The notes under the pieces are model-generated. The model had not been told where the DNA came from, searched no databases, and was given only the letters and a program-made list of their open reading frames with translations. A stretch of 32,427 bases of DNA from Rikenellaceae bacterium DTU002. GTDB lineage: Bacteria; Bacteroidota; Bacteroidia; Bacteroidales; UBA932. The stretch covers positions 14,343 to 46,769 of the forward strand of contig LFSY01000121.1 of the NCBI GenBank assembly GCA_001512865.1, written 5' to 3'. The translations under genes were made by a program, and so were the position numbers. Positions 17,524 to 27,814 of the stretch are shown here, one piece after another; the stretch's first letter is position 1, and each line of letters opens with the position of its first letter.

Positions 17524-18539
17524 AGACCCCACACACCCGGGATCTCTGCGCCGCAACTGGCGCAGGTTCCGTTGAGCAGATTCTTTGCCGTAACGGCATA
17601 ATGCGATCGTTCCACCACCACCCTTCCGCATGCGGGACAATGGGTGTTGCCGTCGGGATCTCCCGGGACATTGCCCGTGTAAACGAAATGCAATCCGATC
17701 TTCATGGCTGTCTGTCTGGCCCGCGTAAGATGTTCAACTGGTGTGGGAGGCAGGTCCTGCAATTTAAAACAGGGAAAGAAACGGCTTATGTGCAGCGGAG
17801 CCGTCTCAAAGCCGTTGTTAATCAGCCAACGGCACATAGACACAAAATAAGAGGCGTCATCTGTCATGTCCGGAATGACCAGGTGGGTAATCTCGGTCCA
17901 GACCCCTGCCTGCCGTAAGGCAAGCAACGTGTCGAGTACCGGTTGCAGCTTTCCCCCGGCCACACGCCTGTAAAGGCTTTCGTCAAAAGTCTTTAGATCA
18001 ATATTGGCTGCATCCAGATACGGCAACAGGGCCGCCAGGGGTTCAGGGTCGATATACCCGTTGGACACCATAACGGTCTTCAGTCCATTTGCATGTGCAA
18101 GCACTGCAATATCATACATATACTCGTAGAAAACCGTGGGTTCGGTATATGTAAAAGCGATGGAAGGTATACCGTTCCGGAGGGCCGTACCGACTACCTG
18201 CCCGGGAGACATTTCATAATGTTCCGCTGAAGAGGGAGATACCTGTGAAATGGTCCGGTTCTGACAATTGAGGCAATGAAAATTACATCCGGCCGTGGCA
18301 ATGGAGAGTATATCCGTCCCCGGTAAAAAATGATATACGGGCTTCTTTTCCACAGGATCCACCGCAACGGAACAGGGATTGCCGTAAGCCACGGTGTACA
18401 ACACCCCCTCCCGGTTGGTCCTTGTACGGCACAATCCGCTCATTCCCTTCCTGACCAGACAGTGGTGCGGACACAGAAGACATGTGACGGAACCGTCTGC
18501 TGCCGCAACCCAGAATTTTCCCTGTATATTGTGCAACAT
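17520..18539 (-). CDS. amrS: AmmeMemoRadiSam system radical SAM enzyme
   Basis: 'CLLCPHHCLVRKGMSGLCRTR', 'GCNFHCLNCQNRTISQ' radical SAM cluster, 'YTEPTVFYEYMYDIA', 'NIDLKTFDESLYRRVAGG', C-terminal 'HCPACGRVVVERSHYAV' and 'CASCGAEIPGVW'. Confidence 0.94.
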   Translation of the reverse strand: MLHNIQGKFWVAAADGSVTCLLCPHHCLVRKGMSGLCRTRTNREGVLYTVAYGNPCSVAVDPVEKKPVYHFLPGTDILSIATAGCNFHCLNCQNRTISQVSPSSAEHYEMSPGQVVGTALRNGIPSIAFTYTEPTVFYEYMYDIAVLAHANGLKTVMVSNGYIDPEPLAALLPYLDAANIDLKTFDESLYRRVAGGKLQPVLDTLLALRQAGVWTEITHLVIPDMTDDASYFVSMCRWLINNGFETAPLHISRFFPCFKLQDLPPTPVEHLTRARQTAMKIGLHFVYTGNVPGDPDGNTHCPACGRVVVERSHYAVTAKNLLNGTCASCGAEIPGVWGL

Positions 18540-18551
18540 AATGCTGTAAAT

Positions 18552-21500
18552 TTACAAGATAGTGAAATTGCGGGACTTGAAATAAGGCAGGTCCAGCACC
18601 CGGGCAGCACTCCGGAAATGTATCCCGGTCGGGGATTCCTGTCGTATTCCCCGTACAAACAAATAGATCACACCGCCAAAATCACGTCCGGCCTCAAATC
18701 CCGGTACCTTCTTTTCCAGGTAACGCAGAGCGGCCCTGAAGTATATACTGTACTGCAGGTCGTAACGGCTCTCTGTGATCGCATGGTCCAGTGCCTTTGG
18801 AGCATAATCCTCCAGGCGGTCTCCCAGAAAATTACTTTTCCAGTCCAGGATGTAAAACTTCCCCCCATAGCGGAAAAACAAGTCCACCACTCCCGTCATC
18901 AGACCTCCGTGCTGCTGTTCATAGAAGAAAGCCATCTCTGAGACACGATCCCGCCTCGCGATCTTTGACAGTACCAGGTCGCCATGTATCCGGACATTGA
19001 GCACATGGGCGATCATGGCCAACAGATGCTCAGCGTCCGCTTCCCCGAATAACGAGGGGTAGGTCTTCCTGACTCTTTCCACTGATTCTGCCCAGAGCGA
19101 AGGATCGTCAAAAGCGATTTCCTCGAAAAGGGAGTGGATCATAAGACCGGTTTTTGCCCCTTTTGGAAGCCTTTCAAAAATAAATGAATCATAAGCCGAG
19201 GTTTCCGCCGGTGCGGGATCCGGGCTTGATGCCGCAACCGAATTTCCCGGATGTGAGAGATTTTCCTGCACCGGAACATAAGGCATATCCCGCGTCAGGG
19301 AACTGTAACTTTGAACACTCCAGGCTCCCTGCATAGCCGGAATATGGTCCGGGGAACGGTTGAAAAACCGGTCAACGGGAGCAGACACCTCCTCATTCCG
19401 AAGTATGGTGTTTATCGTATCCTCTTCGTATTCAGATGTGTGTATTGTGCCCGATGTGTCTTCGCTGACCGCATCCAGGAAGGGTTTGAGTGATGACGAT
19501 CCGTTTGTGCCGCACACATAACACTTGTACACGGCCCGTGTCAGGGCCACATAGATCATGCGTCGGTTTTCCTGCTCAACCTGCTCATTAGCGATTTGCT
19601 CAAATGCAGCCGTTCTGTCAACGGCCATCACATACCGGCCATCTGGCCCTGAAGTGCGAAATTCAAGAAACCCGTCTTTTTTTCGCCTTGTCATACTCAA
19701 GAAAGGCGCAAACACGATCCCGTACGACAAGCCCTTACATTTGTGAATGGTCGTGATCTGCACTGCATTTTCATCGCTTTCAACGCGCTGCTGGTATTCA
19801 TCGGCCGTGGAATCGCTCCCCGATATTTTTCGTGCGAACCAGGAGATCAGCTCCCGGGCCGACAAAGCGGACTGCACCTCGGCCCGATGCAACAATTCCA
19901 TAGTGTGCAGGTAATTGGTAATGGCCCGCTGGCCCATCATATTGTCCTCAGCAGTACAAAAATATCGTACCCGGTATATTTTCAAGAAAGCAGACAGCGC
20001 ATTATAAATGCCCGATGAATTCCATTTTTCGTATAAATGCCTGAACCTTTCCAGCTCCTTTTCCTCATCCATGTGCAACACATCCGGGGTATCAAACCCA
20101 AAATATCTGTTCAGCAAAGCCCTTCCCAAAGTCGTTCTGTCAGGAGACAGGATCGCCAGCAGGACATAATGGATCTGACGGGCTTCTTCGGAAGAAAGCA
20201 CTTTGGCATCGTCAATGGTCACAGCCGGGACATTTATCCGGGCCAGCATCGCTTTCATTTCTTTTCCCTGTTTGTTGGTCCTGACGATCACACCTATGTC
20301 GGAAGGCCTCACCCGCCGGTAACCCGATTGTCCTTCCGGCACCCGGTACTGTTTGTCAGAAAGGATCTTTACTATCCGCCTGCAAACAAAATCCTTGATC
20401 TCTTCCTGGTTCCTGCATAAAGATACACTCAGGGGAACTGCCGGCCCATCGCCCTGTTTCAAAGCCCTGCGATCAGTGCCGGGAGCGACTGCAAAGTAGG
20501 TGATCCCCTCGTCCAGGAAAGCGTTGTCCAGGGCAAAAAACGTGTTAAGCGCACCTACCAGGCCGGGTGTGGAACGGAAATTACGGTTCATGGTATAAAC
20601 GGCATCCACCTGATCCCTTGCCGTTTTGTATGTATTCAGATCTGCTTTGCGCCAGCGGTAAATGGATTGCTTGGGATCCCCGATATAAAAAACGGCATGA
20701 CCTGTTGTTGAGGCGGTTTTCCCGCCAGAAAAAACCGTTCTGAATATCTGGTACTGTTCCCTGTCGGTGTCCTGAAATTCATCTATGAATATGGCCTTGT
20801 ATTTTTCCCTGAGCAACTCGTTGACCGCTCCTTGTTGCACCGCGTTCCATACACTGTGGATCATATCGTCAAACCCCACAACATTCTTTCTTCCCTTGAC
20901 CTCTTGCATACGGTCCACGGCAATCTGTTGCAGCTTGAATAACAGTTTTTCCAACAGAACGTTCCTGTATCGGGACAGCTCCTCCTGCCGTTGTGCGTAT
21001 ACCCGGTACTGACCGTACAATTCCGGAAAACAGGACGCAACATATTGTGTGTTGATCTTTTTTTCAAACGCCTTAATAAACTCGGCGGAAGAGGCGCTTT
21101 CCTCCACCATCCGTCTGGCATGTTTGTTGGTGCCGGCCAGATCAGACAGTCGGGGAAACTGGGCCTCGGCCATACGGCAAAACGATTCCCGGGCCCGGCT
21201 GACCCCGAGCAGCAAAACACCGGGTTCCGGCAACGGGGAGTCCTTCTCCGGGCCAATGCGGTCTTCCTCGGGGGATCCGGAAATGAGTGTTTTTCCCTCC
21301 AGCACTTTGGCCATGAATACGGACAAAATATCTTTGGAAAATTGTATGCCGTTCTTGTCGTTGAACAACAATTCAAGCGTATTTTGGTCGAGGACCGAGA
21401 TTTCCTCCCTCCAGAATTGGTTGCATGTACGCTCGATAAGCAATGTCTGGTCTGTGATTACCTCCGGATCGAACGCCTGCCCTGATTCAAAGGCAAACTC

Positions 21501-21902
21501 CTGCAAAACTTCCCGGCAAAACCCATGGATGGTCATGATCTGCGTTTCATCGAGGTTCCTGACCGCCCGGCATAACAGATCTTTGACCGGTTCCCGGCCT
21601 CCGGCCTTTTCAACAGCCCTGAGCACCACCTCTTGAATGTTTTCATCCCCGTGAGCCTCCTCCCCACAGGCAAAACTATAAGCCTTACGTAAAAACAACC
21701 GTATACGCACTTCCAGCTCGGCAACGGCCGCATTGGTAAAGGTTACCATCAGGATCTGCTGTACGGGCAGTTCCTGCTCCAGTATCAGCCTGAGAACCAG
21801 TATGGCGACCGAGTAGGTTTTCCCTGTCCCGGCGCTGGCCTCGATCAGGTTGCTTCCCTTCAGGGGCACCGTCAATACATTGAATGGTTTCATTACTGCC
21901 AT
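18552..21902 (-). CDS. recB: Exodeoxyribonuclease V beta subunit (RecB-like helicase-nuclease)
   Basis: Walker A 'LIEASAGTGKTYSVAILVLRL', 'FIDEFQDTDREQYQIF', 'FYIGDPKQSIYRWRKAD', 'TTIHKCKGLSYGIVFAPF', nuclease 'GVVDLFFRYGGKFYILDWKSN'. Confidence 0.95.
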   Translation of the reverse strand: MAVMKPFNVLTVPLKGSNLIEASAGTGKTYSVAILVLRLILEQELPVQQILMVTFTNAAVAELEVRIRLFLRKAYSFACGEEAHGDENIQEVVLRAVEKAGGREPVKDLLCRAVRNLDETQIMTIHGFCREVLQEFAFESGQAFDPEVITDQTLLIERTCNQFWREEISVLDQNTLELLFNDKNGIQFSKDILSVFMAKVLEGKTLISGSPEEDRIGPEKDSPLPEPGVLLLGVSRARESFCRMAEAQFPRLSDLAGTNKHARRMVEESASSAEFIKAFEKKINTQYVASCFPELYGQYRVYAQRQEELSRYRNVLLEKLLFKLQQIAVDRMQEVKGRKNVVGFDDMIHSVWNAVQQGAVNELLREKYKAIFIDEFQDTDREQYQIFRTVFSGGKTASTTGHAVFYIGDPKQSIYRWRKADLNTYKTARDQVDAVYTMNRNFRSTPGLVGALNTFFALDNAFLDEGITYFAVAPGTDRRALKQGDGPAVPLSVSLCRNQEEIKDFVCRRIVKILSDKQYRVPEGQSGYRRVRPSDIGVIVRTNKQGKEMKAMLARINVPAVTIDDAKVLSSEEARQIHYVLLAILSPDRTTLGRALLNRYFGFDTPDVLHMDEEKELERFRHLYEKWNSSGIYNALSAFLKIYRVRYFCTAEDNMMGQRAITNYLHTMELLHRAEVQSALSARELISWFARKISGSDSTADEYQQRVESDENAVQITTIHKCKGLSYGIVFAPFLSMTRRKKDGFLEFRTSGPDGRYVMAVDRTAAFEQIANEQVEQENRRMIYVALTRAVYKCYVCGTNGSSSLKPFLDAVSEDTSGTIHTSEYEEDTINTILRNEEVSAPVDRFFNRSPDHIPAMQGAWSVQSYSSLTRDMPYVPVQENLSHPGNSVAASSPDPAPAETSAYDSFIFERLPKGAKTGLMIHSLFEEIAFDDPSLWAESVERVRKTYPSLFGEADAEHLLAMIAHVLNVRIHGDLVLSKIARRDRVSEMAFFYEQQHGGLMTGVVDLFFRYGGKFYILDWKSNFLGDRLEDYAPKALDHAITESRYDLQYSIYFRAALRYLEKKVPGFEAGRDFGGVIYLFVRGIRQESPTGIHFRSAARVLDLPYFKSRNFTIL

Positions 21903-24900
21903 GGTCTGACAATCAATTCTGCTATTTCTTCCAGGATATTCTCGGTATCTTCAAGCCGTCCCCGGTCAAAAACCCCTTCTTCCAGAGCCCGGGCAATATA
22001 CCTGTCCGGGGAATGTTCGTAACCGCCTCCGGCCTCTTCAGATATCTTGTGTAACACATGGGACATTCTTTCAGGACTGTCCTCCCGGTCCATAAACGTA
22101 TCCAGGGCCCCAAGGGTAACAGGCAATCTTTCGCTGCTGCCCCTACGGTACAAACCCAGTAACCGCTCCAGCCGTTGCATGGCCTGGTCTTTGTCCACGG
22201 CCGGCAGGCTGTGCTCTTTTCCTGAAAGGTCCAGAAATACAGCTGGCCCACGAAAACCGCATGCACACAAAACAAGGTGTTTGATGCATGTTCTCACTTT
22301 GGCTTTGAGGCTGTTCCGTGAAACTGAAAAATCACAAAGCGTGCCCTCATAAATAAGCTCAATGCGCCCCCTAAGTGTCATCCCTGCGATAGAGACCTCT
22401 ACCGGCTGCACTTCGGGGATCTTCCCGGAGACCCTTTTCCTCCATGCCTTTTTGATATCTTCGGTCTCTGTCTGCGCTTCTTTAATTTCCAATTCCTTGA
22501 TTCCGGCAAGGGGGAGGTTGCCTTCCTTCAGAGATCGGTCCTTCCATTGTTCTGTCAATTCCTTCTCCTTCAGGGGATCTGTCTGTACAAGGAAATTTTT
22601 CAACTCCCAACGCTGTAAGTGATCCATCGTAAAAATCTCGCTTTCGGGTAAAGGGGGTCCCGGATCTTCATACCGGATCCCGAGTACTCTCTGGTAATAC
22701 CAGGCTACCGGGTGTAAGAAAAACCGGCACAGCTCCTCTACCTGCACCACATCCTGCACGACCTGCGGCTGGTCTTTTCTGCACACCTGTCGGTCCTCTG
22801 TTGCCGGGTTCATGCCGTCTGACAACAGGTAGGTGAACAAACGCCGGTCTGCCCCGTTATAACGGGCACTGAAACCATGCAGGGGATGCCCCCTCTGTAC
22901 CCCCTGACGGATAGATTTGCGCAGGTCAGCTGGTGTGAGAGACTCCATATAATCCATCAGCTCATCCAGTACTATGGAGGGAGGCAGCGAGGCGTTGCTT
23001 TTTACATCTTTTCCTATATAGCTGATATACAGATACTCTCTTGAAGCAACCAGGCTTTCTAAAAATGCCAGCTTGTCATTTTCCTTCTTGCTTCTGTCTC
23101 CAGTGAGAGGTTCCTTTTTCATGAGATCAAAACTCAAGGCTTTGTCTTTTCGCGGAAAAACACCTCCGGTCATACCCAGCATGGCGATCACACGCCTGGG
23201 TATCCCCCGGCCGGGTATGACGGGAAGAAACGTAACACACCCGGAAATATACGTTCCCGGGGACTCCCGGAAGCACAGCAGTTCCGTCGCCAGTTGCAGG
23301 AACACACGGAAAGGCAGCATTTCATCTCCATACCCCCTTTCCAATGAACGCATACCCTTGTAGATCCTGTCCAGTTCCGGTTCATCCCTGTCCGAATAAG
23401 CCACCGAGCGCTCAGTCACTTCTTCCAAAAGAAAGGTCTTCCACTGTGATATGGTGCGCTCCTGTGTCTTGATCCGGGCATAGGAGCCAAGATCATCCAA
23501 AAAAGCTTTCAGGCGCAACAGATCGTAAGCCACCGAAGTTTCGGCCTGGGACCAGGGATAGAGTGTGTAATCTCCCCGGGAAGAAGGGATGGGCTCCTGC
23601 GTCAGGAGCGCGAATCCCATCATGACCTTCTCAAAACCATATTGCCAGCTTACAAAACGTGTCTGGTCCCGGAGATCGTTTTCCAGACCGTAACGGATAT
23701 TGAGTGCCTGAACTGCCTCCCTAAGATATTGGATATCTACTATTCCGTATTTTTTACAGATACGCTTTTTTTCCAGCAGGCTCATCACTTCTTCAGACGG
23801 GAATCCGTCAAGTGCATCGAAAGACAACAGGGCCTGCAGGGCACTAGCAATGGTGTCTTCTGCCGGCACGGTTTCCCCTCCAATATAAAAAGGGATGTGA
23901 TAGGGGGCATTGCCGAACACAGCCCTGATATACGGGCCGTAGGTGTCAATGTCGGGGACCAGGACCAACACATCTCCCGGGGCCAGGCCGGCGCCGGCAT
24001 CCATCAATCCCGCAAGGTAGTTGTAAAAAACCTCCACTTCACGCACAGGCGTATAGCATGCATTGATTACCAGGGTCCCGTCCTCCAGGTCTTTAGCGGT
24101 GAGGGTGCCCGGAACCGGAAAAGCGTCCTGACGGATGGTGTTCCGTATCGTCCCCAGCAGGGATTCCCCGCAAAGCGGCCCCCACAATTCCTCCACCTTT
24201 GCTCCTGCGGGAAGCATGGCCGCCATCTCGGCAAATTTCATTCCCAGGGCAGCGCTCAAAGGATTGGTGAAATGACCTGTACGATGAAAACCGGGAGAGG
24301 GGAAGACCAGGTAATAACAGACATCGACCACGCGTGACAAACGCTCAAAAACTGCGTTGTGGAAGCTGGTAAATATGGATATCGCAAAAAGCGAGAGGTG
24401 TGGGACACATTCCCTGATACATTCCCGCCTGTTTGGATCGTCGAGCATCTCGAGCAACGTTGCCTGCATGATGTGCTTGGGGCAGAACCAGGGATATTTT
24501 TTACGTAACGAACACCAGAGCCACTGTTGCCATGCGGCGTGTTCTCCGGCCGGGGGAAAGTTCCCGTCCTGCTCCCAGGCCAGGACCATCGAGGTTCGGT
24601 AGACCTGATACTGATCAAAGAGGTCAGCAATTTTCCCGGCCAGTTGAATGCGTTTCAGACGGGAAGCAGGCTCCTCCGGAGCGTAATAACCGGCAATGTG
24701 GGGAAACCCTGTTTTGAACTCTTCTGTTCCCAGCAATTCATAAATGGCCGGGCGCAGATAGATGGCGCCGGGTCTTTTTCCGGTAAGCGCCGTGTAGAGT
24801 TCTTCCAGGAAATCATCCTGCTTCAGAAAACGGTAATTGGCAAATATCCCGTTGAGACGGGTCAGTCCGGCCGAAAGCCAGCTTTCCATCCCTGCCGTTT

Positions 24901-25030
24901 GCGTGATCAGTTGTTCGGTTTGAAACAGAGCTGCTCCCTGTCTGCCGGAAGCCTGCGGTTGTCCTATGTTTTCTGCCAGTTTTTGACAAAGGATCTCCAG
25001 TTGATCGGATAGATAGACCACGGCTGCCAT
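21893..25030 (-). CDS. recC: Exodeoxyribonuclease V gamma subunit
   Basis: 'QTEQLITQTAGMESWLSAGLTRLNGIFANYRF', 'LSLFAISIFTSFHNAVFERLSRVVDVCYYLVFPSP', 'DVLVLVPDIDTYGPYIRAVFG', 'RVIAMLGMTGGVFPRKD'; immediately upstream of recB. Confidence 0.93.
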   Translation of the reverse strand: MAAVVYLSDQLEILCQKLAENIGQPQASGRQGAALFQTEQLITQTAGMESWLSAGLTRLNGIFANYRFLKQDDFLEELYTALTGKRPGAIYLRPAIYELLGTEEFKTGFPHIAGYYAPEEPASRLKRIQLAGKIADLFDQYQVYRTSMVLAWEQDGNFPPAGEHAAWQQWLWCSLRKKYPWFCPKHIMQATLLEMLDDPNRRECIRECVPHLSLFAISIFTSFHNAVFERLSRVVDVCYYLVFPSPGFHRTGHFTNPLSAALGMKFAEMAAMLPAGAKVEELWGPLCGESLLGTIRNTIRQDAFPVPGTLTAKDLEDGTLVINACYTPVREVEVFYNYLAGLMDAGAGLAPGDVLVLVPDIDTYGPYIRAVFGNAPYHIPFYIGGETVPAEDTIASALQALLSFDALDGFPSEEVMSLLEKKRICKKYGIVDIQYLREAVQALNIRYGLENDLRDQTRFVSWQYGFEKVMMGFALLTQEPIPSSRGDYTLYPWSQAETSVAYDLLRLKAFLDDLGSYARIKTQERTISQWKTFLLEEVTERSVAYSDRDEPELDRIYKGMRSLERGYGDEMLPFRVFLQLATELLCFRESPGTYISGCVTFLPVIPGRGIPRRVIAMLGMTGGVFPRKDKALSFDLMKKEPLTGDRSKKENDKLAFLESLVASREYLYISYIGKDVKSNASLPPSIVLDELMDYMESLTPADLRKSIRQGVQRGHPLHGFSARYNGADRRLFTYLLSDGMNPATEDRQVCRKDQPQVVQDVVQVEELCRFFLHPVAWYYQRVLGIRYEDPGPPLPESEIFTMDHLQRWELKNFLVQTDPLKEKELTEQWKDRSLKEGNLPLAGIKELEIKEAQTETEDIKKAWRKRVSGKIPEVQPVEVSIAGMTLRGRIELIYEGTLCDFSVSRNSLKAKVRTCIKHLVLCACGFRGPAVFLDLSGKEHSLPAVDKDQAMQRLERLLGLYRRGSSERLPVTLGALDTFMDREDSPERMSHVLHKISEEAGGGYEHSPDRYIARALEEGVFDRGRLEDTENILEEIAELIVRPWQ

Positions 25031-25033
25031 ACG

Positions 25034-26641
25034 CTACACTTTTAACCGGCTGTTCAGGCCCGATACCCTGGTGATTCTTTTGCTCACCGTTGCTTCCAGT
25101 ACATCCCGGGGAGCCTGGATCAGCACATGGCTTCTGGCCCTGGTCACGGCCGTATAAAGCAATTCCCGGGTAAGGTTCTTCACCTGGCTGCTGTCTGGGA
25201 GCAGGACAAGTACGTGATCAAATTCAGAACCCTGGCTCTTGTTGACTGTCATCGCAAACACTGTCTCGTAATGCGTCAGGTATCCCGGCAGGATACGCAG
25301 GGGGAGTCCTGCCGGTCCGGGAAACCAGGCATAGAGTCTGTTTTCGGGATCTGACGGATCGCGCCGTATGATCCCCACATCTCCGTTGAAGACCTTCAAC
25401 GCGTACATATTAGCGGTCACCATCACCGGCTGGTTGTGATAAAAACCGGCGGAAGGTTCAAAGCCTATCCCCAGGGACCTGAGGTATGCCGCAACACGCC
25501 GGTTGGTGTGACAGACTCCTTGTTCACCTTCACGTACGGCACACAGAATGCGGATCTTATTGAGCTTATCCAGCGCCATGACAATATCGGGCTCCTGAAT
25601 ATATTCCCGGTACATTTCGGCATATTGCCTGAACAGGGCCGGATCGTATTGCGTATCGATGGATAGGGCCTCGTCGGAATCACGTATGGTACGGGCTATG
25701 CAGTCCGCATCACCCTCCATTACCGAACGGCTGAAAAGTCCAATACCTTTATGGGGGTCAAACCGCCAGCTTTTTGTCAGACGGATCACATACGGGTCAA
25801 GCAGGGTGCCGGCATCTTCTGCTTTACAGAGATCCCCGAAGACACTTCCGGCTTCTACCGAAGCGAGCTGATCCCTGTCTCCCAGCAAAATGATGCGTTT
25901 GTCCGGGTTCACTGCATCCAGCAATTTTGCCATCAGGGCTCCGTCTATCATAGAAGATTCATCGATCACGATCACATCGTTTTCTAACGGATTGTCCGCA
26001 TTGTGACGGAAGAAAACACTGCCTCTGACCGGCCCCAGCAAGCGGTGAATGGTCATGGCCTCGGGCAGATGAGGTATCTCCTGCCGTAGCCCGGCCATGG
26101 ATTCGCTGATCCTGGCAGCGGCTTTGCCCGTAGGAGCAGCCAGGGCAACTTTCAGTCCGGGCTGCATGGCATATAAAACCCTTAGGACTTTACTTACCAG
26201 GGTAGTTTTACCCGTTCCCGGACCCCCGGTAATGATGCAGAAGTTTTCCGTCAGGGCAGGCAGAAACGGCGTGGCATTCCCTCCAAACAGTGCATCGGCA
26301 AAAGACCTGTAAGGCTGCAGTTCACCAAGTCTTGTCTCCCGGAGCGCAGATCCGGACCGGATCAGCAGGCGGATCTTCCGGGCTATGATCGTTTCGTAAT
26401 GAAAATATCTCTGAAAATAGACGTTCCCGTGGAAAAAAATAAAAGGCTTCAGTTCCGTGGGATCATGTGTCAGAAAAGGCCCCGGGTCCAGGATTCCTTC
26501 CGGAAGTTTTTCTTCCGGATCCTCCGGATCGAGGCTACACGGGTCCAGGCACATATGTCCCTCTTCCAGCCGTTTAAACACCAAATAGGCCAAAACCCCC
26601 AGTCCGGGCTGAAGACTGTCATAATAATCGGCAAATATCAC
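25034..26641 (-). CDS. recD: Exodeoxyribonuclease V alpha subunit
   Basis: '[49 protein letters not shown]', '[23 protein letters not shown]', '[22 protein letters not shown]', '[21 protein letters not shown]', '[11 protein letters not shown]'. Confidence 0.95.
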   Translation of the reverse strand: MIFADYYDSLQPGLGVLAYLVFKRLEEGHMCLDPCSLDPEDPEEKLPEGILDPGPFLTHDPTELKPFIFFHGNVYFQRYFHYETIIARKIRLLIRSGSALRETRLGELQPYRSFADALFGGNATPFLPALTENFCIITGGPGTGKTTLVSKVLRVLYAMQPGLKVALAAPTGKAAARISESMAGLRQEIPHLPEAMTIHRLLGPVRGSVFFRHNADNPLENDVIVIDESSMIDGALMAKLLDAVNPDKRIILLGDRDQLASVEAGSVFGDLCKAEDAGTLLDPYVIRLTKSWRFDPHKGIGLFSRSVMEGDADCIARTIRDSDEALSIDTQYDPALFRQYAEMYREYIQEPDIVMALDKLNKIRILCAVREGEQGVCHTNRRVAAYLRSLGIGFEPSAGFYHNQPVMVTANMYALKVFNGDVGIIRRDPSDPENRLYAWFPGPAGLPLRILPGYLTHYETVFAMTVNKSQGSEFDHVLVLLPDSSQVKNLTRELLYTAVTRARSHVLIQAPRDVLEATVSKRITRVSGLNSRLKV

Positions 26642-27054
26642 TCTCCGATGATCTTGACCAGTATCCGCTTTTTCCGTTTGCCGTCAAACTCGCCGTAAAA
26701 GATCTGTTCCCAGGTACCGAAATCAAGGCGTCCCTGGGTTACGGCTATTACCACTTCCCTTCCCATCACCTGGCGTTTGAGGTGGGCATCGGCATTATTC
26801 TCCACCCCGTTATGCCGGTATTGGGAATAAGGTTGTTCGGGAGCAAGTCGCTCCAGCCATTTTTCAAAGTCATGATGAAGACCCGATTCATCATCGTTAA
26901 TGAAAACGCTCGAGGTAATGTGCATCGAATTGCACAACAGTATTCCCTCCTGGATACCGCTCTCTTCCAAACACTTAAGCACCTGGGGAGTGATATTGAC
27001 AAAAGCGCGGCGGGTGGGTGTTTCTACATAAAATTCCCGTCTGTATGTTTTCAT
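26638..27054 (-). CDS. yjbQ: YjbQ family protein (secondary thiamine-phosphate synthase-like, UPF0047)
   Basis: Start chosen at MKTYRREF (27054). '[36 protein letters not shown]', '[52 protein letters not shown]'. Confidence 0.92.
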   Translation of the reverse strand: MKTYRREFYVETPTRRAFVNITPQVLKCLEESGIQEGILLCNSMHITSSVFINDDESGLHHDFEKWLERLAPEQPYSQYRHNGVENNADAHLKRQVMGREVVIAVTQGRLDFGTWEQIFYGEFDGKRKKRILVKIIGE

Positions 27055-27136
27055 ATGGATAAAATTTCTACTTTTTAAAGATACAAAAAAAGGGGGGATG
27101 TGCGTATATTTAAACTTTTTCAATCTTTAACCGTTT

Positions 27137-27814
27137 ATGATTCTTCAGAGACGTATGACAGACAACCAGTTCAAGACACACCTGATAGTGGGTGTCATCC
27201 TGACCGTTACGCTTAAACTCATCCTGTACTCAGTCGCCTCTTTAACCATTCCCGATTACCTTCCCTGGGGATACCTCTCCAGGATTCTGCTCTGGATATG
27301 GATGTTTCTTTTATGGCTCTATGTCCGTTATATGGAAAAACAGCCGTTCCTCTGCCTGAAAGAAAAAAAACACACGGTCTTTTTTTACCTGCTGTCGGCT
27401 GTGATCTTGACCGCTGTCATACTGGGGCTCAATCTTTTCCCCGAGATTTTTACGCGGATGAAGATGCCTCTGGCCGATATGCACATTCAGGCCGAGATGA
27501 TGGCCTACCAGCACGAACGTCCTTTCCTGCTGATTCTCACAGCCATTACCGCCGGAATAGTGGAAGAACTGATCTTTCGCGGATATATGCTTCCACGTCT
27601 CGACACCCTGCTGAATAACCAATGGGCGGCCATCATAATCGTGTCCGTATTGTATGCTGCCCTTTATTATACATACGGGACATGGCTCAACATCCTGATC
27701 CCGTTCCTGGGCAGTATTGTGTTCGGGTTTTTCTACCTTAAATACCGCTCGCTTACAGTGGTTGTCCTGGCACGTATTTGCGCACTGCTCATCCTGGGAG
27801 CGATTCGTTTCTGA
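27137..27814 (+). CDS. CPBP family intramembrane glutamic endopeptidase
   Basis: 'GIVEELIFRGYMLPRLDTLLNNQWAAIIIVSVLYAALYYTYG...LGSIVFGFFYLKYRSLTVVVLAR'; EExxxR motif; multiple TM helices. Confidence 0.88.
   Translation: MILQRRMTDNQFKTHLIVGVILTVTLKLILYSVASLTIPDYLPWGYLSRILLWIWMFLLWLYVRYMEKQPFLCLKEKKHTVFFYLLSAVILTAVILGLNLFPEIFTRMKMPLADMHIQAEMMAYQHERPFLLILTAITAGIVEELIFRGYMLPRLDTLLNNQWAAIIIVSVLYAALYYTYGTWLNILIPFLGSIVFGFFYLKYRSLTVVVLARICALLILGAIRF

Noticed and set aside
20785-21636. Multiple ORFs antisense to recB/recC (for example 20991..21485, 21049..21636, 23642..24337)
   Set aside because: Typical long antisense frames of GC-rich genes, low-complexity and lacking homology, while recB and recC read through completely.
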